Positions 50,517 through 58,508 of a DNA stretch of 64,000 bases are shown one piece after another. The position numbers and the translations under genes are program-made. The DNA lies in NCBI RefSeq assembly GCF_015477605.1, contig NZ_JADLQX010000021.1, positions 1 through 64,000 of the forward strand, in the 5' to 3' direction. Positions within the stretch are counted from its first letter, which is position 1. Each line of letters begins with the position of its first letter. The notes under the pieces are model-generated. The model was not told the DNA's origin. It ran no database searches and saw only the letters and a program-made list of their open reading frames with translations. The stretch comes from Nocardia amamiensis (GTDB lineage Bacteria; Actinomycetota; Actinomycetes; Mycobacteriales; Mycobacteriaceae).

Positions 50517-51113
50517 ATGTCCGACGTCAACCTTCTCGAAGCCTCCGTACGCACCGAGTTCGGCAAGGGCGCCGCCCGCCGCACCCGCCGCGCCGGCAAC
50601 GTTCCGGCCGTGCTGTACGGCCACCAGACCGATCCGCAGCACCTGTCGGTCAACGCTCAGGCCTTCGCCGCCATTCTGCGCGAGCACGGCACCAACGCGG
50701 TGCTGAACCTCGTCATCGACGGCAAGAAGCAGCTCGCGCTGACCAAATCCGTTGTGGTGCACCCGATCCGCCGCTACATCGAGCACGCCGACCTGCTCAT
50801 CGTCAAGCGTGGCGAGAAGGTCACCGCCGATGTGGCCGTCACGGTCGTCGGCGACGCCGCCGCGGGCACCCTGGTCACCCAGGAGGCCACCACCATCTCC
50901 ATCGAGGCCGAGGCGCTGAACCTCCCCGAGGCGATCGAGGTCTCCGTCGAGGGCGCCGAGCCGGGCACCCAGATCACCGCGGGCGCGGTGCCGCTGCCCG
51001 CCGGTGTCACCCTGGCCGCCGATCCGGAAACCCTGATCGTCAACGTCCTGGCCGCGCCGGCCGGCGAGCCCGCCCCGGGCGAGGGTGAGGCCGAGGGCGA
51101 GACCGCCGAATAA
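50517..51113 (+). CDS. rplY: 50S ribosomal protein bL25 (Ctc type)
   Basis: The 198-residue protein has the L25 N-terminal domain binding 5S rRNA (LLEASVRTEFGKGAARRTRR, then VPAVLYGHQTDP), the TL5/Ctc beta domain (VHPIRRYIEHADLLIVKRGE), and an acidic tail rich in Glu and Gly. It sits beside pth as in M. tuberculosis (Rv1015c-Rv1014c), but on the opposite strand relative to rsmA. GTAGGAG precedes the ATG. It overlaps or nearly touches pth, so the two are co-transcribed. Confidence 0.95.
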   Translation: MSDVNLLEASVRTEFGKGAARRTRRAGNVPAVLYGHQTDPQHLSVNAQAFAAILREHGTNAVLNLVIDGKKQLALTKSVVVHPIRRYIEHADLLIVKRGEKVTADVAVTVVGDAAAGTLVTQEATTISIEAEALNLPEAIEVSVEGAEPGTQITAGAVPLPAGVTLAADPETLIVNVLAAPAGEPAPGEGEAEGETAE

Positions 51114-51717
51114 CCCGGAAGCCAGAGCGCTGAACAACACCGATTCGTCCGCCGGGCCCGCGCTCGTGGTCGGACTGGGTAATCCCGGCCCGGAATACGA
51201 GCGCACCAGGCACAATGTCGGTTTCCTGGTCGCCGACGTGCTCGCGCAGCGCGTCGGCGGTCGTTTCGGCGTGCACAAGAAGTCCGGCGCGGACCTGCTG
51301 CAAGCGCGGCTGGACGGCCGTCAAGTGCTGATCGCCAAGCCGCGATCGTTCATGAACCTGTCCGGGCGGCCGGTGGCCGCGCTGGCCAAGTTCTTCTCCG
51401 TGCCGCCGACGGAGGTGATCGTCGTGCACGACGAACTCGACCTGCCGTTCGGCGCGGTCCGCCTCAAGCGCGGCGGCGGCGAGGGCGGGCACAACGGGCT
51501 TCGCTCCGTCTCCAGTGCCCTGACCACCAAGGAGTACCTGCGCACCCGGATCGGCATCGGCCGCCCGCCGGGCCGGCAGGACCCGGCCGACTACGTGCTG
51601 AAGCCGTTCTCGGCTCCGGAGCGCAAAGAAGTGCCCGTGATCGTCGAGCAGGCCGCCGACGCGGTGGAACTGCTGCTGCGCGTCGGCCTGGAAACCGCCC
51701 AGAACCAATTGCACTGA
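51085..51717 (+). CDS. pth: Peptidyl-tRNA hydrolase
   Basis: About 195-210 residues. The motifs are VVGLGNPGPEYERTRHNVGF (catalytic His), KPRSFMNLSGRPV, VVHDELDLPFG and GGGEGGHNGLRSV. It frees peptides from prematurely dropped tRNAs. The start is uncertain. The only standard start in frame is GTG 51085, which overlaps rplY by 29 bp and adds a basic stretch. A CTG at 51130, with GGAAG eight bases upstream, would give the length and N-terminus expected of the family. It follows rplY directly in one operon. Confidence 0.94.
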   Translation: MRPRARPPNNPEARALNNTDSSAGPALVVGLGNPGPEYERTRHNVGFLVADVLAQRVGGRFGVHKKSGADLLQARLDGRQVLIAKPRSFMNLSGRPVAALAKFFSVPPTEVIVVHDELDLPFGAVRLKRGGGEGGHNGLRSVSSALTTKEYLRTRIGIGRPPGRQDPADYVLKPFSAPERKEVPVIVEQAADAVELLLRVGLETAQNQLH

Positions 51718-51762
51718 GCCGCAAGGGCTCTCGATGTGCAGCCCCGGCACAGCCTGATCGGG

Positions 51763-52147
51763 CTACCGACGACCTGCCATGTTGATTCGCTGGGGCGATC
51801 GCTCGAGTCTCAGCCGCGCCACGCCGCGGTACGCATGTGGAACGACAATCGTCGGTGGCCATTCATGCGTGAAGCCTCCCCCCGAACTAATATCCCGGAT
51901 CCCTGCGGCGTCAGGGTCCAGTCGCCGATCTCGCGAAACCCGCTACCTGCCACGCGATGCGGACCATCCGCGACCGGATCGATCGATAAGTGAGATGCCC
52001 CGGCAAGCTCAGGACCGTGATCCGATAGTCCCCATCCATTAAGGCGACGCGAGCCCCCGCAACGGTGGTCAATGCCGCGTTCCACTCGGGCAGGGTGAGC
52101 GGGTCGAGCAGCACCGCGAGGATCTGTTGCGGCGGCGCATCGATCAT
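51763..52147 (-). pseudogene. SRPBCC-family gene broken by two frameshifts
   Basis: From ATG 52147 the frame reads IDAPPQQILAVLLDPLTLPE and RSRMVRIAWQVAG. Near 51948 the sense moves to the next frame, SGFREIGDWTLTPQGSGILV, and near 51878 to the third frame, GFTHEWPPTIVVPHAYRGVA followed by RLRLERSPQRIN and a stop at 51763. Together these make a normal SRPBCC protein of about 130 residues. Both shifts have the same direction and fit two single-base losses. The gene is divergent from the alpha/beta hydrolase and shares its MarR operator region. Confidence 0.82.
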
Positions 52148-52205
52148 TGTCTGTTCCTTCGCTGGTCATCAGCATTTTTCGAGCAGCTGACCTCGGCCCA
52201 TTTAG

Positions 52206-52217
52206 ATGTCGTGTAAT
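52206..52217 (+). promoter_or_regulatory. MarR operator half-site
   Basis: The 12-mer ATGTCGTGTAAT is identical to the inner arm of the large palindrome at 52274-52309. It lies between that palindrome and the start of the broken SRPBCC gene at 52147, so it may have controlled that gene. Confidence 0.6.
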
Positions 52218-52273
52218 TAGAAGATATGACAACTAGCGTCCAGCGCCGCGTTGGAGTGTGATGCGCCTCACCT

Positions 52274-52309
52274 ATTAGATTACACGACATGTATGTCGTG
52301 TAATCTAAT
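52274..52309. promoter_or_regulatory. 36-bp perfect palindrome, MarR operator
   Basis: The arms are ATTAGATTACACGACAT and its exact complement, 17 bp each, around GT. It ends 3 bp before the hydrolase ATG at 52313. The core 12-mer also occurs in the operator before the MarR gene at 53216. A repressor bound here would cover the ribosome binding site and promoter end. Confidence 0.85.
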
Positions 52310-52312
52310 GGC

Positions 52313-53065
52313 ATGACCACTTCAACCCTTGTTTTCGTCCCTTGTTTCTCCGGTGCCCCGTGGGAGCTCGAGCAACTCACCCCGCTGGCCGGTCGGCCGA
52401 TGCGCACGATGCGGTTGCCCGAAGCCGTGAACGACATGGAAACCTATGCCGACGCGGTCGCCGCCGAAGTCGCGGATCTGGACGCGTTCGTGCTGGTCGG
52501 CGATTCCTTCGGCGCCAATGTCGCCCTGGCTCTTGCGGTTCGCCGACCGCGGGGCCTGCAGGGCTTGGTGCTGTCGGGGGGATTCGCGGCCAATCCCATT
52601 TCGTCACCGGCTCTGAAGGCGGCCATGCGTGTGATGGGAAAGATGCGCGGCCCGCTCTATCGGCAGATGGCGCTTCGTGCGCACGCCCACAATCTGGCCT
52701 CGCCGCATGACGGCGAAGGGCAGATTCCGTGGAGTGAAAGCCACAGTCGCCAGCTCTTCCTGGAGAACACGCCCGCCTCCTCGTTCGGCGCTCGCGCGGT
52801 GGCGGCATTGAACGCCGATTACACTTCTCGCCTCGGTCAGGTCTCGGTGCCGACGTTGATTCTCACCCCTTCGCACGACGTGCTGATCGGCGAGGAGGCT
52901 GCGACAGTTTTGCGTGAAGGCATCCCGGATGCCCGTGAGGTCATCTTGGACCGCACTGGACACATGTTCCGTTTCTCGCATCCGCGGACCTATGCGGAGA
53001 CCATCGAAAATTTCCTCCAGGATGTCGGCCTCACCCGGCCGAGCTTTAGCCCGACACCCGCATGA
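52313..53065 (+). CDS. Alpha/beta hydrolase
   Basis: The 250-residue protein has the nucleophile elbow GDSFGAN near residue 64 (Ser66 or thereabouts), the acid in LILTPSHDVLI near 185 and the catalytic His in RTGHMFRFSH near 220. The N-terminal strand TLVFVPCFSGAPWE carries the oxyanion part. No signal peptide is present. It resembles small esterases or lipolytic hydrolases, and the substrate is unknown. The start almost touches a 36-bp palindrome, so expression must be tightly repressed by the MarR protein encoded 190 bp downstream. Confidence 0.88.
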   Translation: MTTSTLVFVPCFSGAPWELEQLTPLAGRPMRTMRLPEAVNDMETYADAVAAEVADLDAFVLVGDSFGANVALALAVRRPRGLQGLVLSGGFAANPISSPALKAAMRVMGKMRGPLYRQMALRAHAHNLASPHDGEGQIPWSESHSRQLFLENTPASSFGARAVAALNADYTSRLGQVSVPTLILTPSHDVLIGEEAATVLREGIPDAREVILDRTGHMFRFSHPRTYAETIENFLQDVGLTRPSFSPTPA

Positions 53066-53200
53066 GCCAGAAGTGAGCGATGGGTAGTGCTTCGCGCGCG
53101 CGGAGCACTACCAGGGCTGGGCCGGCCCGGCGGACGGTACGGGCGGGCCATTGCGGACCGGCGTAACGACGGCCATAGCGGGGTCTGATCCCATCGCTGA

Positions 53201-53227
53201 ATGCCGTGTGATTTGATTACACGACAT
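53201..53227 (+). promoter_or_regulatory. MarR autoregulatory operator
   Basis: ATGCCGTGTGAT, a 3-bp spacer, then ATTACACGACAT form an inverted repeat with two mismatches. The second arm equals the core of the palindrome at 52274-52309. It lies 28 bp before the MarR start at 53256. Confidence 0.75.
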
Positions 53228-53255
53228 CAATATCGGAGGGTGAAGGAGACTTGCG

Positions 53256-53759
53256 ATGCGGCCGGCCGAAGAGTTGCGTTATCTCGTGTTGGCCGTCCAG
53301 CGCGAAGGCAATCGAATCCTCGCTGCCGACCTGCGACCCTTGGGGCTGACTCCGTCCCAGGCTGAGGTTCTGCGGGTGCTGGCCGACCATCAACCGCTGA
53401 CCCTGGCCGGCCTCGGCGAGCTGCTGGTCTGCGAGACCGGTGGAAGTCCCAGCCGGCTCGTCGATCGCCTTGTCGCCATGGATCTCGTCAAGCGAGAATC
53501 CGCCGCGGACGATCGCCGGCGGATTACGCTCTCGCTCACGTCGGCCGGAGAGCAGCTCTCCACCCGCGTCGCCGAGGTCGAAGAGCGGTTGTACCGCACA
53601 ATCGATGACCTCACGGACGGTAAACCCATGACCGACACACTCGTGCTACTCCGTGGTTTCGCCGACCGATTCCCCGCGGTCCAAGCGGTCGAACGGCGTG
53701 CACACCATCGCGGCGATCGAGTCGGTACTGCCTTGCGGCAACCATCCGAACCCCGCTGA
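53256..53759 (+). CDS. MarR-family regulator
   Basis: The 167-residue protein has the winged helix in the middle: GLTPSQAEVLRVLADHQPLT, ETGGSPSRLVDRLVAMDLVK, and the wing SAADDRRRITLSLTSAGEQL. Dimer helices lie on both sides. It has GGAGGG upstream and an operator 28 bp before the start which it shares with the hydrolase gene. That supports autoregulation and control of the alpha/beta hydrolase, and formerly of the SRPBCC gene. Its stop is 3 bp from the convergent synthetase gene. Confidence 0.92.
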   Translation: MRPAEELRYLVLAVQREGNRILAADLRPLGLTPSQAEVLRVLADHQPLTLAGLGELLVCETGGSPSRLVDRLVAMDLVKRESAADDRRRITLSLTSAGEQLSTRVAEVEERLYRTIDDLTDGKPMTDTLVLLRGFADRFPAVQAVERRAHHRGDRVGTALRQPSEPR

Positions 53760-53762
53760 GCG

Positions 53763-55415
53763 TCACCCGCGCGGCAGATGTATCGCGCTGGCGGACCTGC
53801 GCAGCTTGCCGGAGGAGGTTTTCGGCAGTGCGCCGGGGCCGAGCACCGCGACGGTGCGTGGTCGCACGCCCACCTCCGTGAAGACCGCGTGCACGATCTC
53901 GTGCTGGATGCGCTTGACTTCCTCGGGGTTCTGGTGGCTGTTGCTCTCCACTACCACGGCGAAGGTCTCGCGCTTCTGGCCCGCGTCCAAGCGCACCGCG
54001 ACCGCGTTGCCTGCCCGGACGCCGGGCACGCTGGTCGCCGCGCGCTCGATGTCGGTGGGATAGATGTTGCGGCCGCCCATGATGATCACGTCCTTGATCC
54101 GGCCGCACACCACGATCAGGCCCTCATCGGTGAAGTAGCCGATATCGCCGGTGTCCAGCCAGCCGTCGGCGTCCTGGGCGGGGCGGAATCCGTCCATCGT
54201 CACGTAGCCCGAAGTTACTGCGGGGCCACGCAATTCGATGACACCCACCGACCGGGGCGGCAGCGGCTGGCGTTCGCTGTCGACGACCCGGCCCTCCAAG
54301 TTGTCGACCAGGTAGCCCAGCGTCGGCAGCCTGCGGATGTTGGCCGGGTGCCCGTGCTCTTCCGGCACCGGCACCGCCTTGCCCAGCGCCTCGAGCAGAT
54401 CGGCGTCGATCACGTCGAGCACCTGGCCGTGGCCGGGGTCCGGGACCGAGACGGCGAGGGTGGTCTCGGCCATGCCGTAGACCGGGGTGAGCGCCATCGG
54501 GTTGAGCCCGAAGCGTTTTCCGGCCGCGGCCAAGGCGTCCATGGTGTCCGGGTCCACCGGTTCCGCGCCGTTCCACATGTAGCGCACGCTGCTCAGGTCG
54601 AACGCGCCGTCGTCGGCCTGCCGCAGCCTGCGGGCCAGCAGCGAGTACGCGAAATTGGGTGCCGCGGTGACGGTTCCGCGATACTTGCTGATCAGCTCCG
54701 CCCACAGCAGTGGCCTGGTCAGGAAGTCCAGCGGCGTCACGCACACCACTTCGGCACCGAATTGCATAGGCACGCTGAGGAATCCGACCATGCCCATGTC
54801 GTGGAACAGTGGCAGCCAGCTGACCATCACGTCGCCGTCGAGCTGGAACTTCACCCGGTCGAACATCGCATAGGCGTTGACGAAGAAGTTCGCGTGCGTG
54901 ATCCGCACCGCCTTGGGCGACCCGGTGGAGCCGGAGGTCAACTGCTGCAGCGCGATATCGTCCTCGCCGGTGGGCACCGGGTCGATGTCGGGGCCTTCGG
55001 GCAGCTGGTCGATGCGCACCACGGTGATGCCGCGTTCGCGCAGCAGCGGCTCGGCCGCCTCGAACGGCGCGCCGAGCACGACCGCGCGCGCCTCGATCAT
55101 GGTCAGCACGGTCTCGGTGTCCCGGGCCCAGATCACCAGATCGGTGCGCGGGGTGGGTTGATGCAGCATGGTGATCGACGCGCCGCGCATCCAGATGGCC
55201 TGGCAAGCCGGGGCGATATCGACCGGCATGCCCGCCAGCACCCCGACGGCGTCGCCGTGCCCGATGCCCGCCTCGGCCAGCCCGCCCGCCATCCGCCGGG
55301 CGATTCGATGGATTTCCGCCCAGGTACGCCGCATCGGAGCAGCCGGCTCGCCGGTAACCAGACCCCGCTCGGAGGTCCGCGCCGTGGCATACATCTCGTC
55401 GGTGAACCTGCTCAA
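53763..55415 (-). CDS. Acyl-CoA synthetase/acyl-AMP ligase-like (Pks16/Rv1013 type)
   Basis: About 550 residues. The start LLSRFTDEMYATARTSERGL is close to M. tuberculosis Pks16 (Rv1013). The adenylation motifs are LTSGSTGSPKAVRITH, YGMAETTLA, DTGDIGYF and GRIKDVIIMGGRNIYPTDIE, and the C-terminal Lys is in PKTSSGKLRR. It activates a fatty acid as acyl-AMP, for transfer to CoA or an acyl carrier. TTG 55415 is the start, with AGAGGAG eight bases upstream. The much longer frame toward 56765 is antisense to egtE and meaningless. In M. tuberculosis it lies between ispE and pth. Confidence 0.9.
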   Translation of the reverse strand: MSRFTDEMYATARTSERGLVTGEPAAPMRRTWAEIHRIARRMAGGLAEAGIGHGDAVGVLAGMPVDIAPACQAIWMRGASITMLHQPTPRTDLVIWARDTETVLTMIEARAVVLGAPFEAAEPLLRERGITVVRIDQLPEGPDIDPVPTGEDDIALQQLTSGSTGSPKAVRITHANFFVNAYAMFDRVKFQLDGDVMVSWLPLFHDMGMVGFLSVPMQFGAEVVCVTPLDFLTRPLLWAELISKYRGTVTAAPNFAYSLLARRLRQADDGAFDLSSVRYMWNGAEPVDPDTMDALAAAGKRFGLNPMALTPVYGMAETTLAVSVPDPGHGQVLDVIDADLLEALGKAVPVPEEHGHPANIRRLPTLGYLVDNLEGRVVDSERQPLPPRSVGVIELRGPAVTSGYVTMDGFRPAQDADGWLDTGDIGYFTDEGLIVVCGRIKDVIIMGGRNIYPTDIERAATSVPGVRAGNAVAVRLDAGQKRETFAVVVESNSHQNPEEVKRIQHEIVHAVFTEVGVRPRTVAVLGPGALPKTSSGKLRRSASAIHLPRG

Positions 55416-55612
55416 AAGCCCAACTCCTCTGCACCAACCGTCGCCGGGAACCGGCCTCCCCCAACTATCACGCCATAGTGACGCAGCGTTAACCCCATTT
55501 CCAGGGGCGCAGGTCAGGGACGCGAAGAGGCTGTCTGGAAGGTTGCCGCGCAGCGATCGACATAGCGTCGGCCCGAGCGTGTGGCCAGCTCGCGCATCAG
55601 CTCGCCGGTGGC

Positions 55613-56839
55613 TCAGGCCCGGATCTCGGCCACCGCGGCGACGAATCGGTCGAGCTCGTCGAAACCGACGAAGCAGTGTGGCGAGGCGCGCACGACCGAC
55701 GGCAGGCCACGGCCGGTCATGTCGAGCAGCGTGGAACTCGCGTGGCTGACCGTGACGGTGATGTCCTGCGCCAGCAGCCGGTCGCGCACCTGGACGGAGT
55801 CGACGCCGTCGACGGTGAACGAGACGATGCCGCTGTGCCGGATGCCGAGGTCGCGCACCGTCACACCGGGAATCTCGGGCAGTGCTTTGCGCAGGTGCTC
55901 GGCGCGGGCGGCGATCCCGGCGTAGACGTCCTCCGGACCGAGGTCGAGCAGGTACCGCACGGCGGCGCCCAGGCCGAGCCGCCCCGCGACGTCGCACTCC
56001 CAGAACTCGAAGCGGCTGGCGTCGGGCGCGAGCCGGTAGTCGCTCGGGCCGGTCCATTCGGCGCTGTGCAGGTCGAGCCGCTCGGGTTCCATGGACCGCG
56101 CCAATTCCGGTCGCACATAGAGGAACCCGGTGCCGCGCGGGCCGCGCAGCCACTTGCGGCCGGTCGCCGACAGCGCGTCGACGCCGAGCTCGGCCACGTC
56201 CAGGGGCAGCTGTCCAGCGGACTGGCAGGCGTCCAGCAGCACCAGCGCGCCGACCGAGTGGGCGATCCGGGTCGCCTCGGCGGCCGGGTTCACCAAGCCG
56301 CCGTTGGTGGGCACGTGCAGGACCGAGACCAGCTTGACCCGTTCGTCGACCTGCGCGCCCAGCGCGTCGAGATCGATCTGCCCGCTGCTGTCGCTGGGGA
56401 TTGTCTCGACAGTTGCCCCGGTGGCGCGGGCCCGCTGTAGCGCGGCGATGGCGTTGCTGGCGTAGTCGGCCTCGGAGACCAAGATGCGATCGCCGGGGGA
56501 CAGCGGGACCGAGTAGAAGAAATCCGCCCAAGACCGGGTGGCGCTGTCGCTGAGCGCGATGCTCGCCGGATCGGCGCCGATCAGCGCGCCGATCGCGGTC
56601 TTGACGTCGGCGAGATCGTCGAGCCGCTCGTTCGCGGCGCGGTAGCCGCCGACCTCGGCTTCGCGCCGCAGATGCGCGACGACGGTGTCGGTGACGACCC
56701 GCGGCGGTAGCGACGACCCGGCGCTGTCGAGGAAAACAGGACCGGGTCCGGGCCCGGGCGCGCATCCGGGAGTGTCGGCTCGTACACGATCGTCATCCAG
56801 CATGCAGCCGACCTTAACGGGTCGATTGTTCGGCTTCAT
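55613..56839 (-). CDS. egtE: Ergothioneine PLP-dependent C-S lyase
   Basis: About 408 residues of aminotransferase class V fold. VFLDSAGSSLPPRVVTDTVV opens the fold. DSATRSWADFFYSV, LLDACQSAGQLPLDV (PLP Asp) and the Schiff-base Lys in SATGRKWLRGPRGTGFLYV near residue 220 follow. This places it with EgtE and cysteine desulfurases. EgtE cleaves hercynylcysteine sulfoxide to ergothioneine. ATG 56839 is used; ATG 56803 with AAGG upstream is an alternative. Unlike in mycobacteria it is divergent from egtA-D, about 140 bp from egtA, so the whole pathway could be driven from one shared promoter region. Confidence 0.82.
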   Translation of the reverse strand: MKPNNRPVKVGCMLDDDRVRADTPGCAPGPGPGPVFLDSAGSSLPPRVVTDTVVAHLRREAEVGGYRAANERLDDLADVKTAIGALIGADPASIALSDSATRSWADFFYSVPLSPGDRILVSEADYASNAIAALQRARATGATVETIPSDSSGQIDLDALGAQVDERVKLVSVLHVPTNGGLVNPAAEATRIAHSVGALVLLDACQSAGQLPLDVAELGVDALSATGRKWLRGPRGTGFLYVRPELARSMEPERLDLHSAEWTGPSDYRLAPDASRFEFWECDVAGRLGLGAAVRYLLDLGPEDVYAGIAARAEHLRKALPEIPGVTVRDLGIRHSGIVSFTVDGVDSVQVRDRLLAQDITVTVSHASSTLLDMTGRGLPSVVRASPHCFVGFDELDRFVAAVAEIRA

Positions 56840-56981
56840 GTCGGTTTCTTGTCGGTCGCCGTGGCTACGCTGGATGGACCGCCGCGTGCGAAAGTCGGCC
56901 CAGGAGTGGAACACGACTTCCGGCGCGCGGCGATAAACGAAGAGCAGCGGACTACATCCGGGACGTCCGATGGAGGTTGGC

Positions 56982-58328
56982 ATGGCGGTCACGCTCGAGA
57001 GTCCTCAGGCGGCCGGTTGTGCCGCCGAGCAGGGGGAATTGTCTTCCCGCGCGGCGGCGGAGGCGTATATCGGCGGTGTCTGCTTCAAGCTGGGACCACC
57101 CGCTCTGATCGGCGCCGAACTGGAGTGGCTCACGGTGCAGGGTGAGTGTTCGGCGTCCGGCCCTTCGGCCGCTCCGCGTCCGCAGCTGACTGCCCTGGCG
57201 GATGCTCTCGGACCCTACGCGCCACGGTCCATCGCCCCTGATTCACCGGCGCTCGCTCTGCCGGGGGGCAGCCGGGTCACACTCGAACCCGGTGGTCAGA
57301 TCGAACTCTCCAGTGCCCCCTACGGCACCGCCGCGCAGCTGTGCGACCAGCTGCGCGAGGATGCCCGCCTGTTGCGGGAACTTCTCGAATCCAGGTCCAT
57401 CCGGCCCGTCGCGCTCGCCGCCGATGCGGACCGCCGCCCCAAACGCCTGCTCCAGCTGCCGCGCTACCGCGCGATGGAGCGATCGTTCGGCGGCATCGGA
57501 CCGTTCGGCAAGCTGATGATGTGCAATACCGCCGCCACCCAGGTCAGCGTCGACGCAGGCGCCGACCGCGCGGAGGTAACCGCGCGCTGGACCGCGCTGT
57601 ACGCGATTGGTCCCGCCGTGCTCGCCGCTTTCGCCTGTTCGCCCGTCCTGCGCGGCGCGCCGCCCGGAGCATGGGCGTCGCAGCGCATGCGGGCGTGGCT
57701 CCGCCTGGACAACCCCCGAACCCGCCCACCGGTGCTGGACTGGGCCGACCCGGTGGCCGCCTACGGGAAATGGGCGCTGGACGTACCGCTGCTGTGCGTG
57801 CGCCGGCCCGACGACAGTGCCGCACCCGGTAACGGCCACCAGCGTGGATGGTCCGCGCCGCCCGGCGCGACCTTCGCCGACTGGCTGTCCGGCGCGCTGG
57901 ACGACGAAGTCGGCCGCCGTCCCGATATCGGCGACCTGGACTATCACCTGACCACGCTGTTCCCGCCGGTGCGCGCCTCGGGCCATCTGGAGGTCCGCTA
58001 CATCGACGCCCAGCCGGGCGACGACTGGATCATCCCGGTGCACGTCATCGACGCGCTGCTGTCGAGCCCGGCGGTGGTCGCGGAAGCGACATCGATCGCC
58101 GCGCCGCTGGCCGATCGCTGGATCGACGCCGCCCGCTCCGGGTTGGCCGACCCGGACATCCGGACGGCCGCGGTCGCGCTGCTGCGACTCGCGGCCGCGC
58201 ACGCCACGACCGAACAGGCGGCCCGTGCCGTCGAGTCTGCCGCCGAGCGATGTCGCGGCGGTCGCACTCCGATCGAGGACGACGCCGAGAACAGGGTCGG
58301 CGCACAGCCTCCGGGAGGCGCCCCGTGA
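56982..58328 (+). CDS. egtA: Ergothioneine gamma-glutamyl-cysteine ligase EgtA
   Basis: About 448 residues of GCS2-type glutamate-cysteine ligase. IGAELEWLTVQ (ATP and Mg Glu), TLEPGGQIELSSAPY, RYRAMERSFGGIGPFGKLMM (family motif), NTAATQVSVDAG and HLEVRYIDAQPGDDW are clear. EgtA joins Glu and Cys to give the substrate of EgtB. ATG 56982 with GGAGG five bases upstream beats ATG 56970. egtB follows after 180 bp, which show only Arg-rich frames. Confidence 0.93.
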   Translation: MAVTLESPQAAGCAAEQGELSSRAAAEAYIGGVCFKLGPPALIGAELEWLTVQGECSASGPSAAPRPQLTALADALGPYAPRSIAPDSPALALPGGSRVTLEPGGQIELSSAPYGTAAQLCDQLREDARLLRELLESRSIRPVALAADADRRPKRLLQLPRYRAMERSFGGIGPFGKLMMCNTAATQVSVDAGADRAEVTARWTALYAIGPAVLAAFACSPVLRGAPPGAWASQRMRAWLRLDNPRTRPPVLDWADPVAAYGKWALDVPLLCVRRPDDSAAPGNGHQRGWSAPPGATFADWLSGALDDEVGRRPDIGDLDYHLTTLFPPVRASGHLEVRYIDAQPGDDWIIPVHVIDALLSSPAVVAEATSIAAPLADRWIDAARSGLADPDIRTAAVALLRLAAAHATTEQAARAVESAAERCRGGRTPIEDDAENRVGAQPPGGAP

Positions 58329-58508
58329 CAACGCACCCGTCGCGCGTGGCCGGCCGCGCACCGCGAGCCGCCCCGTGATGACCCGCCTACCGCGCATCGT
58401 CGACCGCGCACCGGTCGACCAGTCCAGCAAGGGCCGAATCGCCCATGGCCGCAGAGGGTCTCGCGGCCGCGACGACGCCGATCAGCACGAATCCCGGAGA
58501 TGTTTCCC

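Noticed and set aside
53778..55478. 566-codon plus-strand frame
   Set aside because: Antisense of the adenylating enzyme gene; it begins inside its C-terminus and has no start context.
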